Origin: Pseudomonas fluorescens
GTDB taxonomy: Bacteria; Pseudomonadota; Gammaproteobacteria; Pseudomonadales; Pseudomonadaceae
Direction: 5' to 3'
DNA length: 64,000 nt
Assembly: GCF_002837185.1 (NCBI RefSeq)
Contig: NZ_KZ477989.1
Location: 109,933 to 173,932, forward strand
The position numbers and the translations under genes were made by a program. The notes below the pieces were generated by a model. The model was given only the letters and a program-made list of their open reading frames with translations, was not told the DNA's origin and searched no databases. This document shows, one piece after another, positions 36,727 through 46,686 of this stretch; position 1 is the first letter of the stretch, and every line of letters begins with the position of its first letter.

Positions 36727-36763
36727 AAAAAAGCCCCGCCATCCTTCAATGGCGGGGCTTTTT
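36727..36763. terminator. Bidirectional terminator between bepA and mucD
   Basis: A perfect 12-bp stem, AAGCCCCGCCAT / ATGGCGGGGCTT, with a 6-nt loop, A-run on the left and T-run on the right. It serves both convergent genes. Confidence 0.92.
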
Positions 36764-36777
36764 ATTGGGCTGGAAGG

Positions 36778-38217
36778 TTACTCGGCCAGCTTGAAGGTGA
36801 TGAAGCTGGCACGCCCCTGACGCAACACACGCATCGACACCGAGCGATTCTTCGGCAACGCCTTGGCGATGTCGGTGAATTCCTTGGTGTTATCGATCGC
36901 CTGGTTGTTCAGGTGAGTGATCACATCGCCAGGCTGCAGGCCGATCAAGGCGGCTGGACCGTCCTGGACTTCCTTGATCACGACACCGCTCTTGAGGTCG
37001 AAGGTCTTCTTCTGCTCGGGTGTCAGCTCAACCACGGCAATGCCCAGGCGATTGCTGCTGCGCTCGGCACCTGGCTTGGCGTTACCCAGGGCATCCAGGG
37101 TCGCACCCTCTTCCGGGATTGCGCCGACGGTGAGTTCGACATTCTGGCGCTTGCCATCGCGAATCACTTCCAACTTGGCTTTGCTACCCGCCTTTAGCGC
37201 ACCTACCAGATGCGGCAAGTCGGCCGACATGATGATCGGCTGGCCGTTCATGCTCAGGATCACGTCGCCGACCTGCAGGCCACCTTTGGCAGCCGGGCCG
37301 TCATCCTGGATCTGCGCGACCAGCGCACCCGCCGGTTTGTCGAGACCGAACGATTCTGCGAGGTCCTTGTTCACTTCCTGGATCACCACACCCAGCCAAC
37401 CGCGGCTCACTTTGCCACCAGCTTTCAGCTGATTGGAGACATCCATGGCCACGTCGATAGGAATCGCGAAAGATACCCCCATAAAACCACCGGAACGGGT
37501 GTAGATCTGCGAGTTGATCCCTACCACCTCGCCCGCCAGATTGAACAGCGGACCTCCGGAGTTGCCCGGGTTGATCGGCACGTCGGTCTGAATGAACGGT
37601 ACATAGTTTTCATTTGGCAGGCTGCGACCAATGGCGCTGACGATGCCCTGGGTGACAGTGTGGTCAAAACCGAACGGCGAACCGATCGCCACCACCCACT
37701 GGCCCGCTTTCAGGTCCTGGGACTTGCCCAGTTTAAGCACCGGCAAGTCTTTGCCTTCGATTTTCAGCAAGGCAACGTCCGAACGCGGGTCGGTGCCGAC
37801 CAGCTTGGCTTTCAACTCACTGCGATCGGCCAGGCGTACGAGGATCTCGTCAGCGTCAGCAATCACGTGGTTGTTGGTCAGGATGTAGCCGTCAGGGGAA
37901 ATGATGAACCCCGAACCCAAGGACTGCGCTTCACGCTGGCCACCGCCACCACCGCGCGGGGCGCGGGGTTGCGGCATGCCTCGCTCGAAGAATTCGCGCA
38001 GCATCGGCGGGAGGCCCTCCAGGTCGGGCATCTGCTGGTTCGAAACCTTGCGATCCGGCAATTTCTGCGTAGTACTGATGTTCACCACCGCAGGCGAGGC
38101 CTGCTCTACCAGTTGGGTGAAGTCAGGCAGTTCGACCGCTTGCGCGGGCACGGCCTGACCCAGCACCAACAGCGTGGCGACTATGGATAGGTAAGACTTC
38201 AAACGTGGTATCGACAT
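36778..38217 (-). CDS. mucD: Periplasmic serine protease MucD (DegP/HtrA family)
   Basis: A 479-residue protease-chaperone of the envelope-stress pathway. After the signal peptide (LLVLGQAVPAQAV) comes a trypsin-like domain with the catalytic His in LTNNHVIADADE, Asp in DPRSDVALLKI and Ser in NPGNSGGPLF, then two PDZ domains (about 280-370 and 390-475). In P. aeruginosa MucD restrains AlgU activity by removing misfolded proteins. It is the last gene of the algU operon, 234 bp after mucB; mucC is not present between them. Confidence 0.96.
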   Translation of the reverse strand: MSIPRLKSYLSIVATLLVLGQAVPAQAVELPDFTQLVEQASPAVVNISTTQKLPDRKVSNQQMPDLEGLPPMLREFFERGMPQPRAPRGGGGGQREAQSLGSGFIISPDGYILTNNHVIADADEILVRLADRSELKAKLVGTDPRSDVALLKIEGKDLPVLKLGKSQDLKAGQWVVAIGSPFGFDHTVTQGIVSAIGRSLPNENYVPFIQTDVPINPGNSGGPLFNLAGEVVGINSQIYTRSGGFMGVSFAIPIDVAMDVSNQLKAGGKVSRGWLGVVIQEVNKDLAESFGLDKPAGALVAQIQDDGPAAKGGLQVGDVILSMNGQPIIMSADLPHLVGALKAGSKAKLEVIRDGKRQNVELTVGAIPEEGATLDALGNAKPGAERSSNRLGIAVVELTPEQKKTFDLKSGVVIKEVQDGPAALIGLQPGDVITHLNNQAIDNTKEFTDIAKALPKNRSVSMRVLRQGRASFITFKLAE

Positions 38218-38451
38218 ACAGCTCCCGTTACGACGAGCAGGGTTGAGCGACAGGGTTCAAAAAAAGCCAAAAATCGCGACCGGCATTTTTTGTTCCGCGA
38301 ACAGACAAGGCCAGGGCCGAGAAGCCCTGACCTATAAAAAACATAAAGATTTTTTGCAAGTGAAAATGCTGATCCAGACATTTCATGCTCTCGGCAGGCA
38401 CCCTGGCATGGGGGCAGAGTGAAAGATCAAGATGAACACCGGATTAACGAC

Positions 38452-39411
38452 TCATGGTTTGGCTGCGGTCTTTTCACCGCGAACCGATAATGCGACGCGC
38501 TCGGCTGTGCCGATCGGGATTTCCCCCACCACCGTCACCATGACCTCGCCGTCCACCGTATTCAAGTGCCGGGACACCGCAACCGTAGGCCCAAGCTGAG
38601 TGCGAGTCTGCGACACGCTCGCACCGTCAGTGGATTCCAAGAACACCGAGAAACGCGCAAGCCCATCGTCATACATCAAGCTGTCGAGGGTGGCTTGGGT
38701 CTGAGGATCTTTGCGAGATGTATTCCCGGTCAGCTCAAAGCCGGGTGGCAGCCAATCCAGGTGCCACGCATTGGAAGCGGGCGTTCGCGCTGCCTTGCCA
38801 TGGACAATCGCGACAGGGGTGCATTCGCTGCTGGGCTGCAAATCACGATCAGTGGGGGCTACGGACGTATTCAATCGAACAAACTGAAAGCGTTCCAGCA
38901 GTTGCCCCTGCTCACTGAGCAGCAACGATTTGAGGGGTAATCCAGTCTCACGATCCAGATGCAGCTCGAAACCATGACGGTAATGATCACGCGGGGTGAT
39001 CGACACGATAACCGCATTACGACCGGCCACGCGGGACTTGCCGATGACAGCCAGTTCATAGAATTGATTGAGTTTTTGCGGGTTCAGGGAACGTGACGAC
39101 CCGTCACGGGTATTGCCCACGCCGGCCACCAGTGTGCCGCTGACGCATTGGGCATGGCCGTCTACCCGTACGACTTCCTGGGCAGAACCATCGAGCTGCA
39201 ATAGCCGCTCCCGGACCTGACCGTTCTGGACCAGATGCCAGATGTCGTGAGTAGAAAAACTGCCGTTACGCTCATAGATGAACGTACCTTGAAAGCTTTG
39301 CTGCTGCTCTGCACGCCCAAGTCGAGTCAGCCAGTCTTGGGCTTCATCGGCATGGGCGGGTAGTGCAAACCAACTACTGAGCAAAAGCGTAAGGAGCGGT
39401 ATGGCGCGCAT
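38452..39411 (-). CDS. mucB: Anti-sigma cofactor MucB (RseB homologue)
   Basis: A 319-residue periplasmic protein that binds and protects the MucA periplasmic domain and senses lipopolysaccharide intermediates. The signal peptide is LLTLLLSSWFALPAHAD; the lipoprotein-carrier-like N-terminal domain begins DWLTRLGRAEQQQSFQGTF, and the smaller C-terminal domain starts near residue 205. The ATG at 39411 is used; a frame to 39714 overlaps mucA and is not supported. It lies 16 bp after mucA in the algU operon. Confidence 0.94.
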   Translation of the reverse strand: MRAIPLLTLLLSSWFALPAHADEAQDWLTRLGRAEQQQSFQGTFIYERNGSFSTHDIWHLVQNGQVRERLLQLDGSAQEVVRVDGHAQCVSGTLVAGVGNTRDGSSRSLNPQKLNQFYELAVIGKSRVAGRNAVIVSITPRDHYRHGFELHLDRETGLPLKSLLLSEQGQLLERFQFVRLNTSVAPTDRDLQPSSECTPVAIVHGKAARTPASNAWHLDWLPPGFELTGNTSRKDPQTQATLDSLMYDDGLARFSVFLESTDGASVSQTRTQLGPTVAVSRHLNTVDGEVMVTVVGEIPIGTAERVALSVRGEKTAAKP

Positions 39412-39427
39412 AGGGCTCCTTAACGGT

Positions 39428-40015
39428 TCAGCGGTTTTCCAGGCTTGCTGCGCGAGCGTATGGCAGGGCACTTTCAGCATTCTTGCCAGCCGCTTCCTGT
39501 GCATGTTGGCGCAGGTAGCCGGGTAGACGCTGGTCCTGCCAGCCGGATTGCCCTTGAAGCACTCCGTTAGCCATAGGGCCGGCGGTGTCAGAGCTTTCCT
39601 TGTAGCCAGCCAGTACAGCCGGACCTTTGACTTGCGGACCGGCCATGACCGGCTGCTGCGTCTGCTGGGCCAGTTCGGCACCCGCGATTTCGTCCTGGTT
39701 GTACAAACGAACACCGGCCAGTACGGCGACGGTCACCGAAGCAGCAACTGCCAGGCGACCCAGGCTACGCCATGGACCACGTGCAGCTTTTGCCGGAACG
39801 GCTTCATCGGCCAACGCGGCAGAAACGGCCGCAGCAATATCCAGACGAGGGATTAGAAGATCCTTGTGCATCACCGCCCGAGCGACTTGGTAACGAGACC
39901 AGGTATCACGGGTTTGGGCATCATCAAATGCGTTGAGCACTCGACGAAGTTCCAGTTCATCCGCTTCGTTATCCATCACTGCGGACAGCGATTCCTGCAG
40001 GGCATCACGACTCAT
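39428..40015 (-). CDS. mucA: Anti-sigma factor MucA
   Basis: A 195-residue inner-membrane anti-sigma factor that holds AlgU. The N-terminal cytoplasmic sigma-binding domain begins MSRDALQESLSAVMDNEADE; one membrane segment lies near residues 85-105 (LGRLAVAASVTVAVLAGV); the periplasmic C-terminus is cut by AlgW during stress. Length and all parts are intact, so this copy is not of the mucoid truncated type. The ATG at 40015 matches the family start. 32 bp separate it from algU. Confidence 0.96.
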   Translation of the reverse strand: MSRDALQESLSAVMDNEADELELRRVLNAFDDAQTRDTWSRYQVARAVMHKDLLIPRLDIAAAVSAALADEAVPAKAARGPWRSLGRLAVAASVTVAVLAGVRLYNQDEIAGAELAQQTQQPVMAGPQVKGPAVLAGYKESSDTAGPMANGVLQGQSGWQDQRLPGYLRQHAQEAAGKNAESALPYARAASLENR

Positions 40016-40047
40016 GGCGGTTCCTCTCTTGGCTGTCGCCGCTGTCT

Positions 40048-40629
40048 TTAGTTTTCCTGCAACAACGGTTGCAAGGCTTTGTCGATGGCTTCCCGGGCCC
40101 GGAAAATCCGTGACCTGACAGTCCCCACCGGACATTGCATGACGCTCGCAATGTCTTCGTAACTCAGACCATCGAATTCACGTAAAGTTAACGCCGTACG
40201 TAAATCTTCTGGCAGTTGCTGAATCGTTCGATGAACGGTTCCCTCGATCTCGTCGCGCAGCAACGCACGCTCCGGCGACTCGAGATCTTTGAGGCCGTGA
40301 TCACCATCATAAAATTCAGCATCTTCTGAACTGACATCACTGTCTGGTGGGCGGCGACCGCGAGACACCAGATAGTTCTTCGCCGTGTTGATGGCGATGC
40401 GGTACAGCCACGTATAAAACGCGCTATCACCGCGGAAATTGCCCAGTGCACGGTACGCCTTGATAAAGGCTTCCTGTGCAACGTCCTGCGCTTCATGGGT
40501 GTCGTGCACAAACCGCACGATCAACCCGAGAATTTTGTGCTGATATTTCAGCACCAACAGATCAAATGCGCGCTTGTCGCCGCGTTGTACGCGCTCGACC
40601 AGCTGCTGATCCTCTTCCTGGGTTAGCAT
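40048..40629 (-). CDS. algU: Extracytoplasmic-stress sigma factor AlgU (sigma-22/RpoE)
   Basis: A 193-residue ECF sigma factor, identical in length to AlgU of P. aeruginosa. It controls alginate, osmotic and envelope-stress genes. Region 2 contains FDLLVLKYQHKILGLIVRFV and DVAQEAFIKAYRALGNFRG; region 4 contains LREFDGLSYEDIASVMQCP. ATG at 40629 with GAGGAG upstream is chosen over the GTG two codons earlier. A self-recognised AlgU promoter lies at 40689-40715. It heads the algU-mucA-mucB-mucD operon. Confidence 0.97.
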   Translation of the reverse strand: MLTQEEDQQLVERVQRGDKRAFDLLVLKYQHKILGLIVRFVHDTHEAQDVAQEAFIKAYRALGNFRGDSAFYTWLYRIAINTAKNYLVSRGRRPPDSDVSSEDAEFYDGDHGLKDLESPERALLRDEIEGTVHRTIQQLPEDLRTALTLREFDGLSYEDIASVMQCPVGTVRSRIFRAREAIDKALQPLLQEN

Positions 40630-40688
40630 GAACACTCCTCGTTGTACTCGAAGGAGGCTTGCATAACTAAACGATCAGGCTTGCAAAC

Positions 40689-40715
40689 ATAGACTCGGGC
40701 TTTTCGCAAAAGTTC
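40689..40715 (-). promoter_or_regulatory. AlgU-dependent promoter of algU
   Basis: On the minus strand GAACTT (40710-40715), a 16-bp spacer and TCTAT (40689-40693) match the AlgU consensus GAACTT-N16-TCTGA well. It is 60 bp upstream of the algU ATG, indicating autoregulation as in P. aeruginosa. The rest of the 461-bp algU/nadB gap shows no gene. Confidence 0.75.
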
Positions 40716-41090
40716 TCCCCCTTCAAGCAAGTTTCCGGCACGCACTGATTTGGCACACACGAAAAACGCAGCTCAGGCAACGCCGGCTGCGCGAATAATC
40801 TTGTCGTCGGTCTTCTGACGCGTCCAATGCTCCCGACGGGCCAATAAACTCAACGTCTTCCCAGCTTTCGGGCAACCTGCTATTGAGTCGGGGCCTATGC
40901 AAAAAGTTCCCGCTCGCTGACTGGCTGTGTAACCGAAGCTGTGCACCGTAATCTCACAATGCCACGAATGCCTGGCTATTGTGCCGCTCCACCCCTCTAT
41001 ATACTAGTGGCCCGTGTGCCCCTTTGATTCGCCGATCCAGGCGTCCTGCTTGCGCCTCCTCTCCGGATCGCTTTTTGCGGAATCCATTCA

Positions 41091-42707
41091 ATGAGCCAAC
41101 AGTTTCAACACGATGTCCTGGTGATCGGCAGCGGCGCCGCCGGCTTGAGCCTGGCGCTGACCCTCCCTGGCCACCTGCGCATTGCCGTACTGAGCAAGGG
41201 CGACCTGGCCAACGGTTCGACATTCTGGGCGCAAGGCGGCGTCGCTGCCGTGCTGGACGACACCGATACCGTCCAATCCCATGTCGAAGACACCCTCAAT
41301 GCCGGCGGCGGGCTGTGCAATGAAGACGCGGTGCGCTTCACGGTCGAGCATAGCCGGGAAGCCATCCAATGGTTGATCGACCAGGGCGTGCCCTTCACGC
41401 GCGATGAGCATGCAGGCAACGACGACGGCGGATTCGAGTTCCACCTGACCCGTGAAGGCGGCCACAGCCACCGCCGCATCATCCACGCCGCCGATGCCAC
41501 TGGCGCCGCCATCTTCAAGACGCTGCTCGACCAGGCCCGCCAACGGCCCAATATCGAATTGCTGGAGCAGCGCGTCGCCGTCGACCTGATCACCGAAAAA
41601 CGCCTGGGCCTTGCCGGCCAGCGCTGCCTCGGCGCCTACGTGCTGAACCGCGCCAGCGGCGAAGTCGACACCTATGGCGCGCGCTTCACCCTCCTTGCCT
41701 CGGGTGGCGCAGCCAAGGTCTACCTCTATACCAGCAACCCCGACGGAGCCTGCGGCGACGGCATCGCCATGGCCTGGCGCTCAGGCTGCCGCGTGGCGAA
41801 CCTGGAATTCAACCAGTTCCACCCCACGTGCCTGTATCACCCCCAGGCCAAGAGCTTCCTGATCACCGAGGCTTTGCGCGGCGAAGGCGCACACTTGAAG
41901 CTGCCCAATGGCGAACGCTTCATGCAGCGCTTCGACCCACGCGCCGAGCTGGCACCGCGCGACATCGTCGCCCGCGCCATTGACCATGAAATGAAGCGCC
42001 TGGGTATCGACTGCGTCTACCTGGACATCAGCCACAAACCAGAGGCCTTCATCAAGACGCACTTTCCCACCGTCTACGAACGTTGCCTGACCTTCAACAT
42101 CGACATCACCAAAGGCCCGATCCCGGTGGTGCCTGCCGCGCACTACACCTGCGGCGGCGTGATGGTCGACCAGCATGGCCGCACCGACGTGCCAGGCCTG
42201 TACGCCATCGGCGAAACCAGCTTCACCGGCCTGCACGGCGCCAACCGCATGGCCAGCAATTCGCTGCTCGAATGCTTTGTGTACGCGCGCTCGGCGGCGG
42301 CGGACATCCTTGAACAACTGCCGCGCATCCCGGTGCCGGCCGCCCTGCCCCGCTGGGACGCCAGCCAGGTGACGGATTCGGACGAGGACGTGATCATCGC
42401 GCACAACTGGGACGAGCTGCGGCGCTTCATGTGGGACTACGTGGGGATCGTGCGCACCAACAAGCGCCTGCAACGGGCACAGCACCGGGTGCGTTTGCTG
42501 CTGGATGAGATCGACGAGTTCTACAGCAACTATAAAGTCAGTCGCGACCTGATCGAACTGCGCAACCTGGCTCAAGTCGCCGAGCTGATGATTCGCTCGG
42601 CCATGGAGCGCAAGGAAAGCCGGGGCCTGCATTACACCCTGGACTACCCGCAGATGCTGCCCGAGGCCCGCGACACTATTCTGGTGCCAGCCACCTACGG
42701 CGACTGA
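41091..42707 (+). CDS. nadB: L-aspartate oxidase
   Basis: A 538-residue flavoenzyme that oxidises aspartate to iminoaspartate in NAD synthesis. The FAD loop is [15 protein letters not shown] at the N-terminus, with [15 protein letters not shown], the active-site stretch [20 protein letters not shown] and [17 protein letters not shown], and the helical C-terminal domain of the succinate dehydrogenase/fumarate reductase family. A TATACT hexamer at 41000-41005 is a possible -10. It is divergent from algU and overlaps ygfX by 32 bp at the 3' end. Confidence 0.96.
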   Translation: MSQQFQHDVLVIGSGAAGLSLALTLPGHLRIAVLSKGDLANGSTFWAQGGVAAVLDDTDTVQSHVEDTLNAGGGLCNEDAVRFTVEHSREAIQWLIDQGVPFTRDEHAGNDDGGFEFHLTREGGHSHRRIIHAADATGAAIFKTLLDQARQRPNIELLEQRVAVDLITEKRLGLAGQRCLGAYVLNRASGEVDTYGARFTLLASGGAAKVYLYTSNPDGACGDGIAMAWRSGCRVANLEFNQFHPTCLYHPQAKSFLITEALRGEGAHLKLPNGERFMQRFDPRAELAPRDIVARAIDHEMKRLGIDCVYLDISHKPEAFIKTHFPTVYERCLTFNIDITKGPIPVVPAAHYTCGGVMVDQHGRTDVPGLYAIGETSFTGLHGANRMASNSLLECFVYARSAAADILEQLPRIPVPAALPRWDASQVTDSDEDVIIAHNWDELRRFMWDYVGIVRTNKRLQRAQHRVRLLLDEIDEFYSNYKVSRDLIELRNLAQVAELMIRSAMERKESRGLHYTLDYPQMLPEARDTILVPATYGD

Positions 42708-43122
42708 ACTTCAAGCGTACGCGCAGGCGCCGGTGCACATCGGCGGTCTGCGAGTCGCGAGGCACGCAAATGGAGCGCACCCAGCGCTCACCCTGCACCC
42801 GATAGCGCAGCACCACGACCAGCGGCAGCGCCAGGCTGTCGGGCCGTAACTGCACGCTGTGCCAGCCGCGCTCAGCGCTGAACAGTTGCCAGCCGTCCTC
42901 ATCGCGGCGCAGGCCCTGAACCGACGAGCGGTGAGTCAGCAAGACATGCCGCGGCAACACCCACGCAGCATGGGCCAGGCATACCAGCAGGCCAAGGGAC
43001 GCAAAAGGCAGGTCGACAACCCGGCAGGCACCCAGCGCGAGCAGCTGGGCAAGCAGATAAGCCGCCAGCAACAGCCGCGAGGCCTGCCAGCGGCATTCGA
43101 AACGATTACTTGGGCTGGACAC
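42676..43122 (-). CDS. ygfX: YgfX/CptA-type small membrane protein
   Basis: A 148-residue membrane protein. Two helices lie at about residues 16-32 and 36-58 ([20 protein letters not shown] and on), followed by a cytoplasmic domain with [20 protein letters not shown]. It is the partner gene of sdhE, with which it overlaps by 17 bp, as in Escherichia coli ygfXY. There it was described as a toxin-like inhibitor of MreB/FtsZ, but a role alongside SdhE is equally plausible. Confidence 0.8.
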   Translation of the reverse strand: MSSPSNRFECRWQASRLLLAAYLLAQLLALGACRVVDLPFASLGLLVCLAHAAWVLPRHVLLTHRSSVQGLRRDEDGWQLFSAERGWHSVQLRPDSLALPLVVVLRYRVQGERWVRSICVPRDSQTADVHRRLRVRLKFSRRRWLAPE

Positions 43123-43360
43123 GATCCAGGATCATCCGAACCATGCGCTGCAGCTCCGGATCTTCCGATTCAGCGCGCTCCATGAACCAGCCGAACATGT
43201 CCTGGTCCTCGCATGTCAGCAGTCGCACGTATAGGTCGCGATCCACTTGATTGAGCGTTGCGTAGACTTCTTTGGTGAAAGGCACCAGCAACACGTCCAA
43301 TTCCAGCATGCCGCGACGGCTGTGCCAGTAGAGGCGATTGATTTCTACAGCTTCGACCAT
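43106..43360 (-). CDS. sdhE: FAD assembly factor SdhE
   Basis: An 84-residue protein that helps insert covalent FAD into succinate dehydrogenase. The conserved RGxxE element is clear: [18 protein letters not shown] near residue 15. Another cue is [14 protein letters not shown]. The ATG at 43360 gives the family length; a longer frame to 43447 is unsupported. It overlaps ygfX, so the two are co-expressed. It is divergent from ygfZ. Confidence 0.93.
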   Translation of the reverse strand: MVEAVEINRLYWHSRRGMLELDVLLVPFTKEVYATLNQVDRDLYVRLLTCEDQDMFGWFMERAESEDPELQRMVRMILDRVQPK

Positions 43361-43500
43361 GGAACGCTCCTCAAATAGAGCGCAAGTATACAGGCCCGGC
43401 GGCAGCGGAACAGTCGGCTTTGGTCGCGCCCCATGGAAACTATGCATTTGCCGGGCGCCCCTCTATGATGCACCTATGACTTTTTAACCTGCGATGACCC

Positions 43501-44442
43501 ATGGCCGACTCTGCTTTCTTCTGCCCCCTGACCCACGAAGGCGTTCTTGCCGTCCGCGGTGCTGACGCTGCCAAGTTCCTGCAGGGCCAATTGACCTGCA
43601 ACCTCAATTACCTGAGTGACACCCAGGCCAGCCTGGGCGCGCGCTGCACGCAAAAAGGCCGGATGCAGTCGAGTTTTCGCATCCTGTTACAAGGTGACGG
43701 CGTGCTCCTGGCCATGGCCAGCGAACTGCTCGAGCCGCAACTGGCGGACCTGAAGAAATACGCGGTGTTCTCCAAATCCAAACTCACCGATGAAAGCGCC
43801 GCCTGGGTGCGTTTCGGTCTGGCGAATGCCGATCAGACCTTGTCCGCCCTTGGCCTGGCCTTACCGCTCGAAACCGACAGCGTAGTGCGCACCGAGACAC
43901 TGATCGCCCTGCGTGTATCGCCGGGCCGCGCGGAACTCTGGGCACCCGCCGAGCACACCGAGAGCCTGCGCAGCCAACTGGCCGCAACCCTGCCGCAAGC
44001 CGAACTGAATGAATGGCTGCTGGGCCAGATTCGCGCCGGCATCGGCCAAGTGATGCCGCAGACCCGCGAACTGTTCATCCCGCAGATGCTCAATCTGCAA
44101 GCCGTGGGCGGGGTCAGCTTCAAGAAAGGTTGCTACACCGGCCAGGAAATCGTCGCGCGCATGCAGTACCTGGGCAAACTCAAACGCCGCCTGTACCGCC
44201 TGAGCCTGATAGCGGCCCAATTGCCGGAGCCAGGCACCGCACTGTTTGCCCCCAGCCATAACAGTTCGATCGGCGAAGTGGTCCTCGCGGCAAAAGCTGA
44301 CCAGTCAATTGAACTTCTCGCCGTGCTGCAAGCCGAAGCTGCCGACAATGGCGACGTACGCTTAGGCAGCCTGGAAGGCCCGGGCCTGCAGTTGCTTGAC
44401 CTGCCCTACGCGCTGGATCGCGATCGCGAGATCCAGCGTTGA
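43501..44442 (+). CDS. ygfZ: Folate-binding protein YgfZ
   Basis: A 313-residue protein related to GcvT that uses tetrahydrofolate in iron-sulfur cluster maintenance and tRNA modification. The invariant motif with its cysteine is present: KKGCYTGQEIVARM. An N-terminal segment GADAAKFLQGQLTCNL is also typical. The ATG at 43501 follows a compact leader. The usual neighbourhood with sdhE-ygfX is kept. It is followed 37 bp later by an HDOD gene. Confidence 0.93.
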   Translation: MADSAFFCPLTHEGVLAVRGADAAKFLQGQLTCNLNYLSDTQASLGARCTQKGRMQSSFRILLQGDGVLLAMASELLEPQLADLKKYAVFSKSKLTDESAAWVRFGLANADQTLSALGLALPLETDSVVRTETLIALRVSPGRAELWAPAEHTESLRSQLAATLPQAELNEWLLGQIRAGIGQVMPQTRELFIPQMLNLQAVGGVSFKKGCYTGQEIVARMQYLGKLKRRLYRLSLIAAQLPEPGTALFAPSHNSSIGEVVLAAKADQSIELLAVLQAEAADNGDVRLGSLEGPGLQLLDLPYALDRDREIQR

Positions 44443-44479
44443 TCGCCGCACCTTTTTTGCAACACCCTAGAGAGCATGA

Positions 44480-45301
44480 ATGAACGAGCTGGCGGAAAAA
44501 GTCCAACAGGCTTTGGTGAAGGCCATCGACAACGATGACCTGGTTCTGCCGACGTTACCGGAGGTGGCCCTGAAGATTCGTCAGGCCGCCGAAGACCCGG
44601 AGATCAGCATCAGCCATTTGAGCAAGGTGATCAGTCGCGATACGGCCCTGTCGGCGCGCCTGATCAAAGTGGTCAACAGCCCGTTGCTGAGGGCGACTCA
44701 GGAAGTCACCGACCTGCACACCGCCATCACGCGGCTCGGCACCAATTACAGCAGCAACCTGGCCATCGGCCTGGTCATGGAGCAGATCTTTCACGCCCGC
44801 TCCGAGGTGGTGGAGCAGAAAATGCGCGATGTGTGGCGCCGCAGCCTGGAGGTAGCGGGCGTCAGCTATGCCTTGTGTCGCCGGCACAGCCACCTCAAGC
44901 CGGACCAGGCAGCCCTGGGTGGCCTGGTGCACCAGATTGGCGTGCTGCCGATCCTCACCTACGCCGAAGACCATTACGAGTTGCTGTCCGATCCGGTCAG
45001 CCTCAACCACGTGATCGACAGCATCCACCCGATACTCGGCGACAAGTTGCTCAGTGGCTGGGACTTTCCGGAAATGCTGGCAAAACTGCCGGGCCAGTAC
45101 CTGAACCTGGAACGCGACTGCGGCCCGCTCGATTACATCGATCTGGTGCAGATCGCCGTGCTGTTCTGTCACCGCAACACTGAACATCCACTGGCGAAAG
45201 TCGACATGACGGACGTGCCGGCGATGAAAAAACTGCGGGTCGACCCCGACAGCGAGAAATTGCACCTCGAGCTGGATGAAGCACGTTCAATGTTCTATTG
45301 A
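44480..45301 (+). CDS. HDOD-domain signalling protein
   Basis: A 273-residue protein consisting mainly of one HDOD domain (about residues 15-215): LPTLPEVALKIRQAAEDPEI, VISRDTALSARLIKVVNSPL and LGGLVHQIGVLPIL. HDOD proteins lack the full HD metal site and act in regulation through protein or RNA contacts; no attached output domain is present. It is adjacent to ygfZ, and its end overlaps the convergent tctE by 7 bp. Specific role unknown. Confidence 0.85.
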   Translation: MNELAEKVQQALVKAIDNDDLVLPTLPEVALKIRQAAEDPEISISHLSKVISRDTALSARLIKVVNSPLLRATQEVTDLHTAITRLGTNYSSNLAIGLVMEQIFHARSEVVEQKMRDVWRRSLEVAGVSYALCRRHSHLKPDQAALGGLVHQIGVLPILTYAEDHYELLSDPVSLNHVIDSIHPILGDKLLSGWDFPEMLAKLPGQYLNLERDCGPLDYIDLVQIAVLFCHRNTEHPLAKVDMTDVPAMKKLRVDPDSEKLHLELDEARSMFY

Positions 45302-46686
45302 TCGCCGGCGATAAAGCTCACTCGCACTTTCAACCCCGCCGACGCGCCATCATGCAGGCTGATCTGCGCCAGATGCGCACGGCAGATCTCCCCGACAATC
45401 GCCAGCCCCAAGCCGGATCCCATACCCTGCTGACTGCGCCGATAAAATCGCTCGAACACCCGGTCCCGCTCCTCCAGCGGGATACCTGGGCCATCGTCTT
45501 CGACCTCCAGCACCGCCGGCGCCGTCACCCGTAAAATCACGTTGCCACCCGGTGGTGTGTGAGCCAATGCGTTGTCCACCAGGTTGCTCAGCAACTCGTT
45601 GAGCAGCGTCGGTTCGCCGCGCAGCCACACCGGTTCATCCGCCTCCAGCGCCAAGGCAACGCCGCGCGCATGGGCCAGCGGTGCCATGGCCATGCCCAAC
45701 TCCCGGGCCAGTTGACTGAGGTCGAGCAGCTGCGCGCCGCCTTCGGCAATCGCCCTGGCACCGTTTTCGATACGGGCCAGGGACAACAACTGATTAGCCA
45801 GGTGAGTGAGACGGTCGGTGCCCTGGGCCGCGGTTTCCAGGGTGCTGCGCCACGTGGCCGGCTCTTCGGCGCGCAAGCCGAGTTCCAGGCGGGCCTTTAG
45901 CGCGGCCAGCGGCGTGCGCAACTCGTGGGCGGCGTCGGCAATAAACTGCGCCTGGCGTTCGAACTGGCCGCGCAGGCGTTCGGTGAAATGATTGAGGGAC
46001 CGCACCAGCGGGCCGAACTCATCCTGCACCTCCACCAGCGGCAAGGGTCGCAGGTCGTCGGGCTGGCGTTCCTCCACCGCCGTGCGCAGGCGCTCCAGCG
46101 GGCGCAACGCCGCGCTGACGGCAAACCACACCAGTAACAACGCGCCAATGCCAAGCATGCCCAGGCGCAACAAGGTGTCGGCCATCAGGCTGCGCGCCAT
46201 GGCGACACGGGCTTCGTCGGTTTCCGCCACACGCACCTCCGCCATGCCGTTCATGTTCGGCTCGGAAACAGCCTTGAGCAGGCTCACCACGCGCACCGGC
46301 TGCCCCTGATACACAGCGTCGTAGAACCGCGCCAAGGCCGGGTAATCGTCAGTGCGCGGGGTTCCGGGTGGCGGGCCGGGCAGGTTTTCATAACCGGAAA
46401 TCAGCTTCTGATGGATATCGTTGACCTGGTAATAAATACGCCCGGCACTGTCGTAGGCAAACGTATCCAGGGCCACATAGGGCACGTTGGCGCTGAGCGT
46501 GCCGTCGACCTGGGTCAAGCCAGCGGCAATGGTGCGCGCCGAGGCCAGCAGCGTGCGGTCGTAGGCGGTGTCGGCGGCTTCGCGACCGTTCCAGTAGGCG
46601 CTCATGCCGCTGGCAAGCATCAGCAGCACCAGCAGCAGCGCCAGGTTCCACAGCAGGCGCCAGCGCAGACTGCTGGGCTTATGCAT
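45295..46686 (-). CDS. tctE: Sensor histidine kinase TctE
   Basis: A 463-residue membrane kinase. Helix 1 lies near residues 12-30, a periplasmic sensor domain covers about 31-170 and helix 2 about 174-195, followed by a HAMP-like linker. The phospho-acceptor H254 is in DAAHELRTPLAALKAR; ATPase boxes are NLVDNALAHTPPGG, VEDDGPGIP and GSGLGLAIVGEI. It pairs with TctD to induce tricarboxylate uptake. The start at 46686 overlaps tctD by 8 bp; a longer frame to 46728 is discarded. Confidence 0.9.
   Translation of the reverse strand: MHKPSSLRWRLLWNLALLLVLLMLASGMSAYWNGREAADTAYDRTLLASARTIAAGLTQVDGTLSANVPYVALDTFAYDSAGRIYYQVNDIHQKLISGYENLPGPPPGTPRTDDYPALARFYDAVYQGQPVRVVSLLKAVSEPNMNGMAEVRVAETDEARVAMARSLMADTLLRLGMLGIGALLLVWFAVSAALRPLERLRTAVEERQPDDLRPLPLVEVQDEFGPLVRSLNHFTERLRGQFERQAQFIADAAHELRTPLAALKARLELGLRAEEPATWRSTLETAAQGTDRLTHLANQLLSLARIENGARAIAEGGAQLLDLSQLARELGMAMAPLAHARGVALALEADEPVWLRGEPTLLNELLSNLVDNALAHTPPGGNVILRVTAPAVLEVEDDGPGIPLEERDRVFERFYRRSQQGMGSGLGLAIVGEICRAHLAQISLHDGASAGLKVRVSFIAGDQ

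Noticed and set aside
40636..41090. Small genes between algU and nadB
   Set aside because: Frames on both strands are short, lack ribosome-binding sites and overlap the promoter region.
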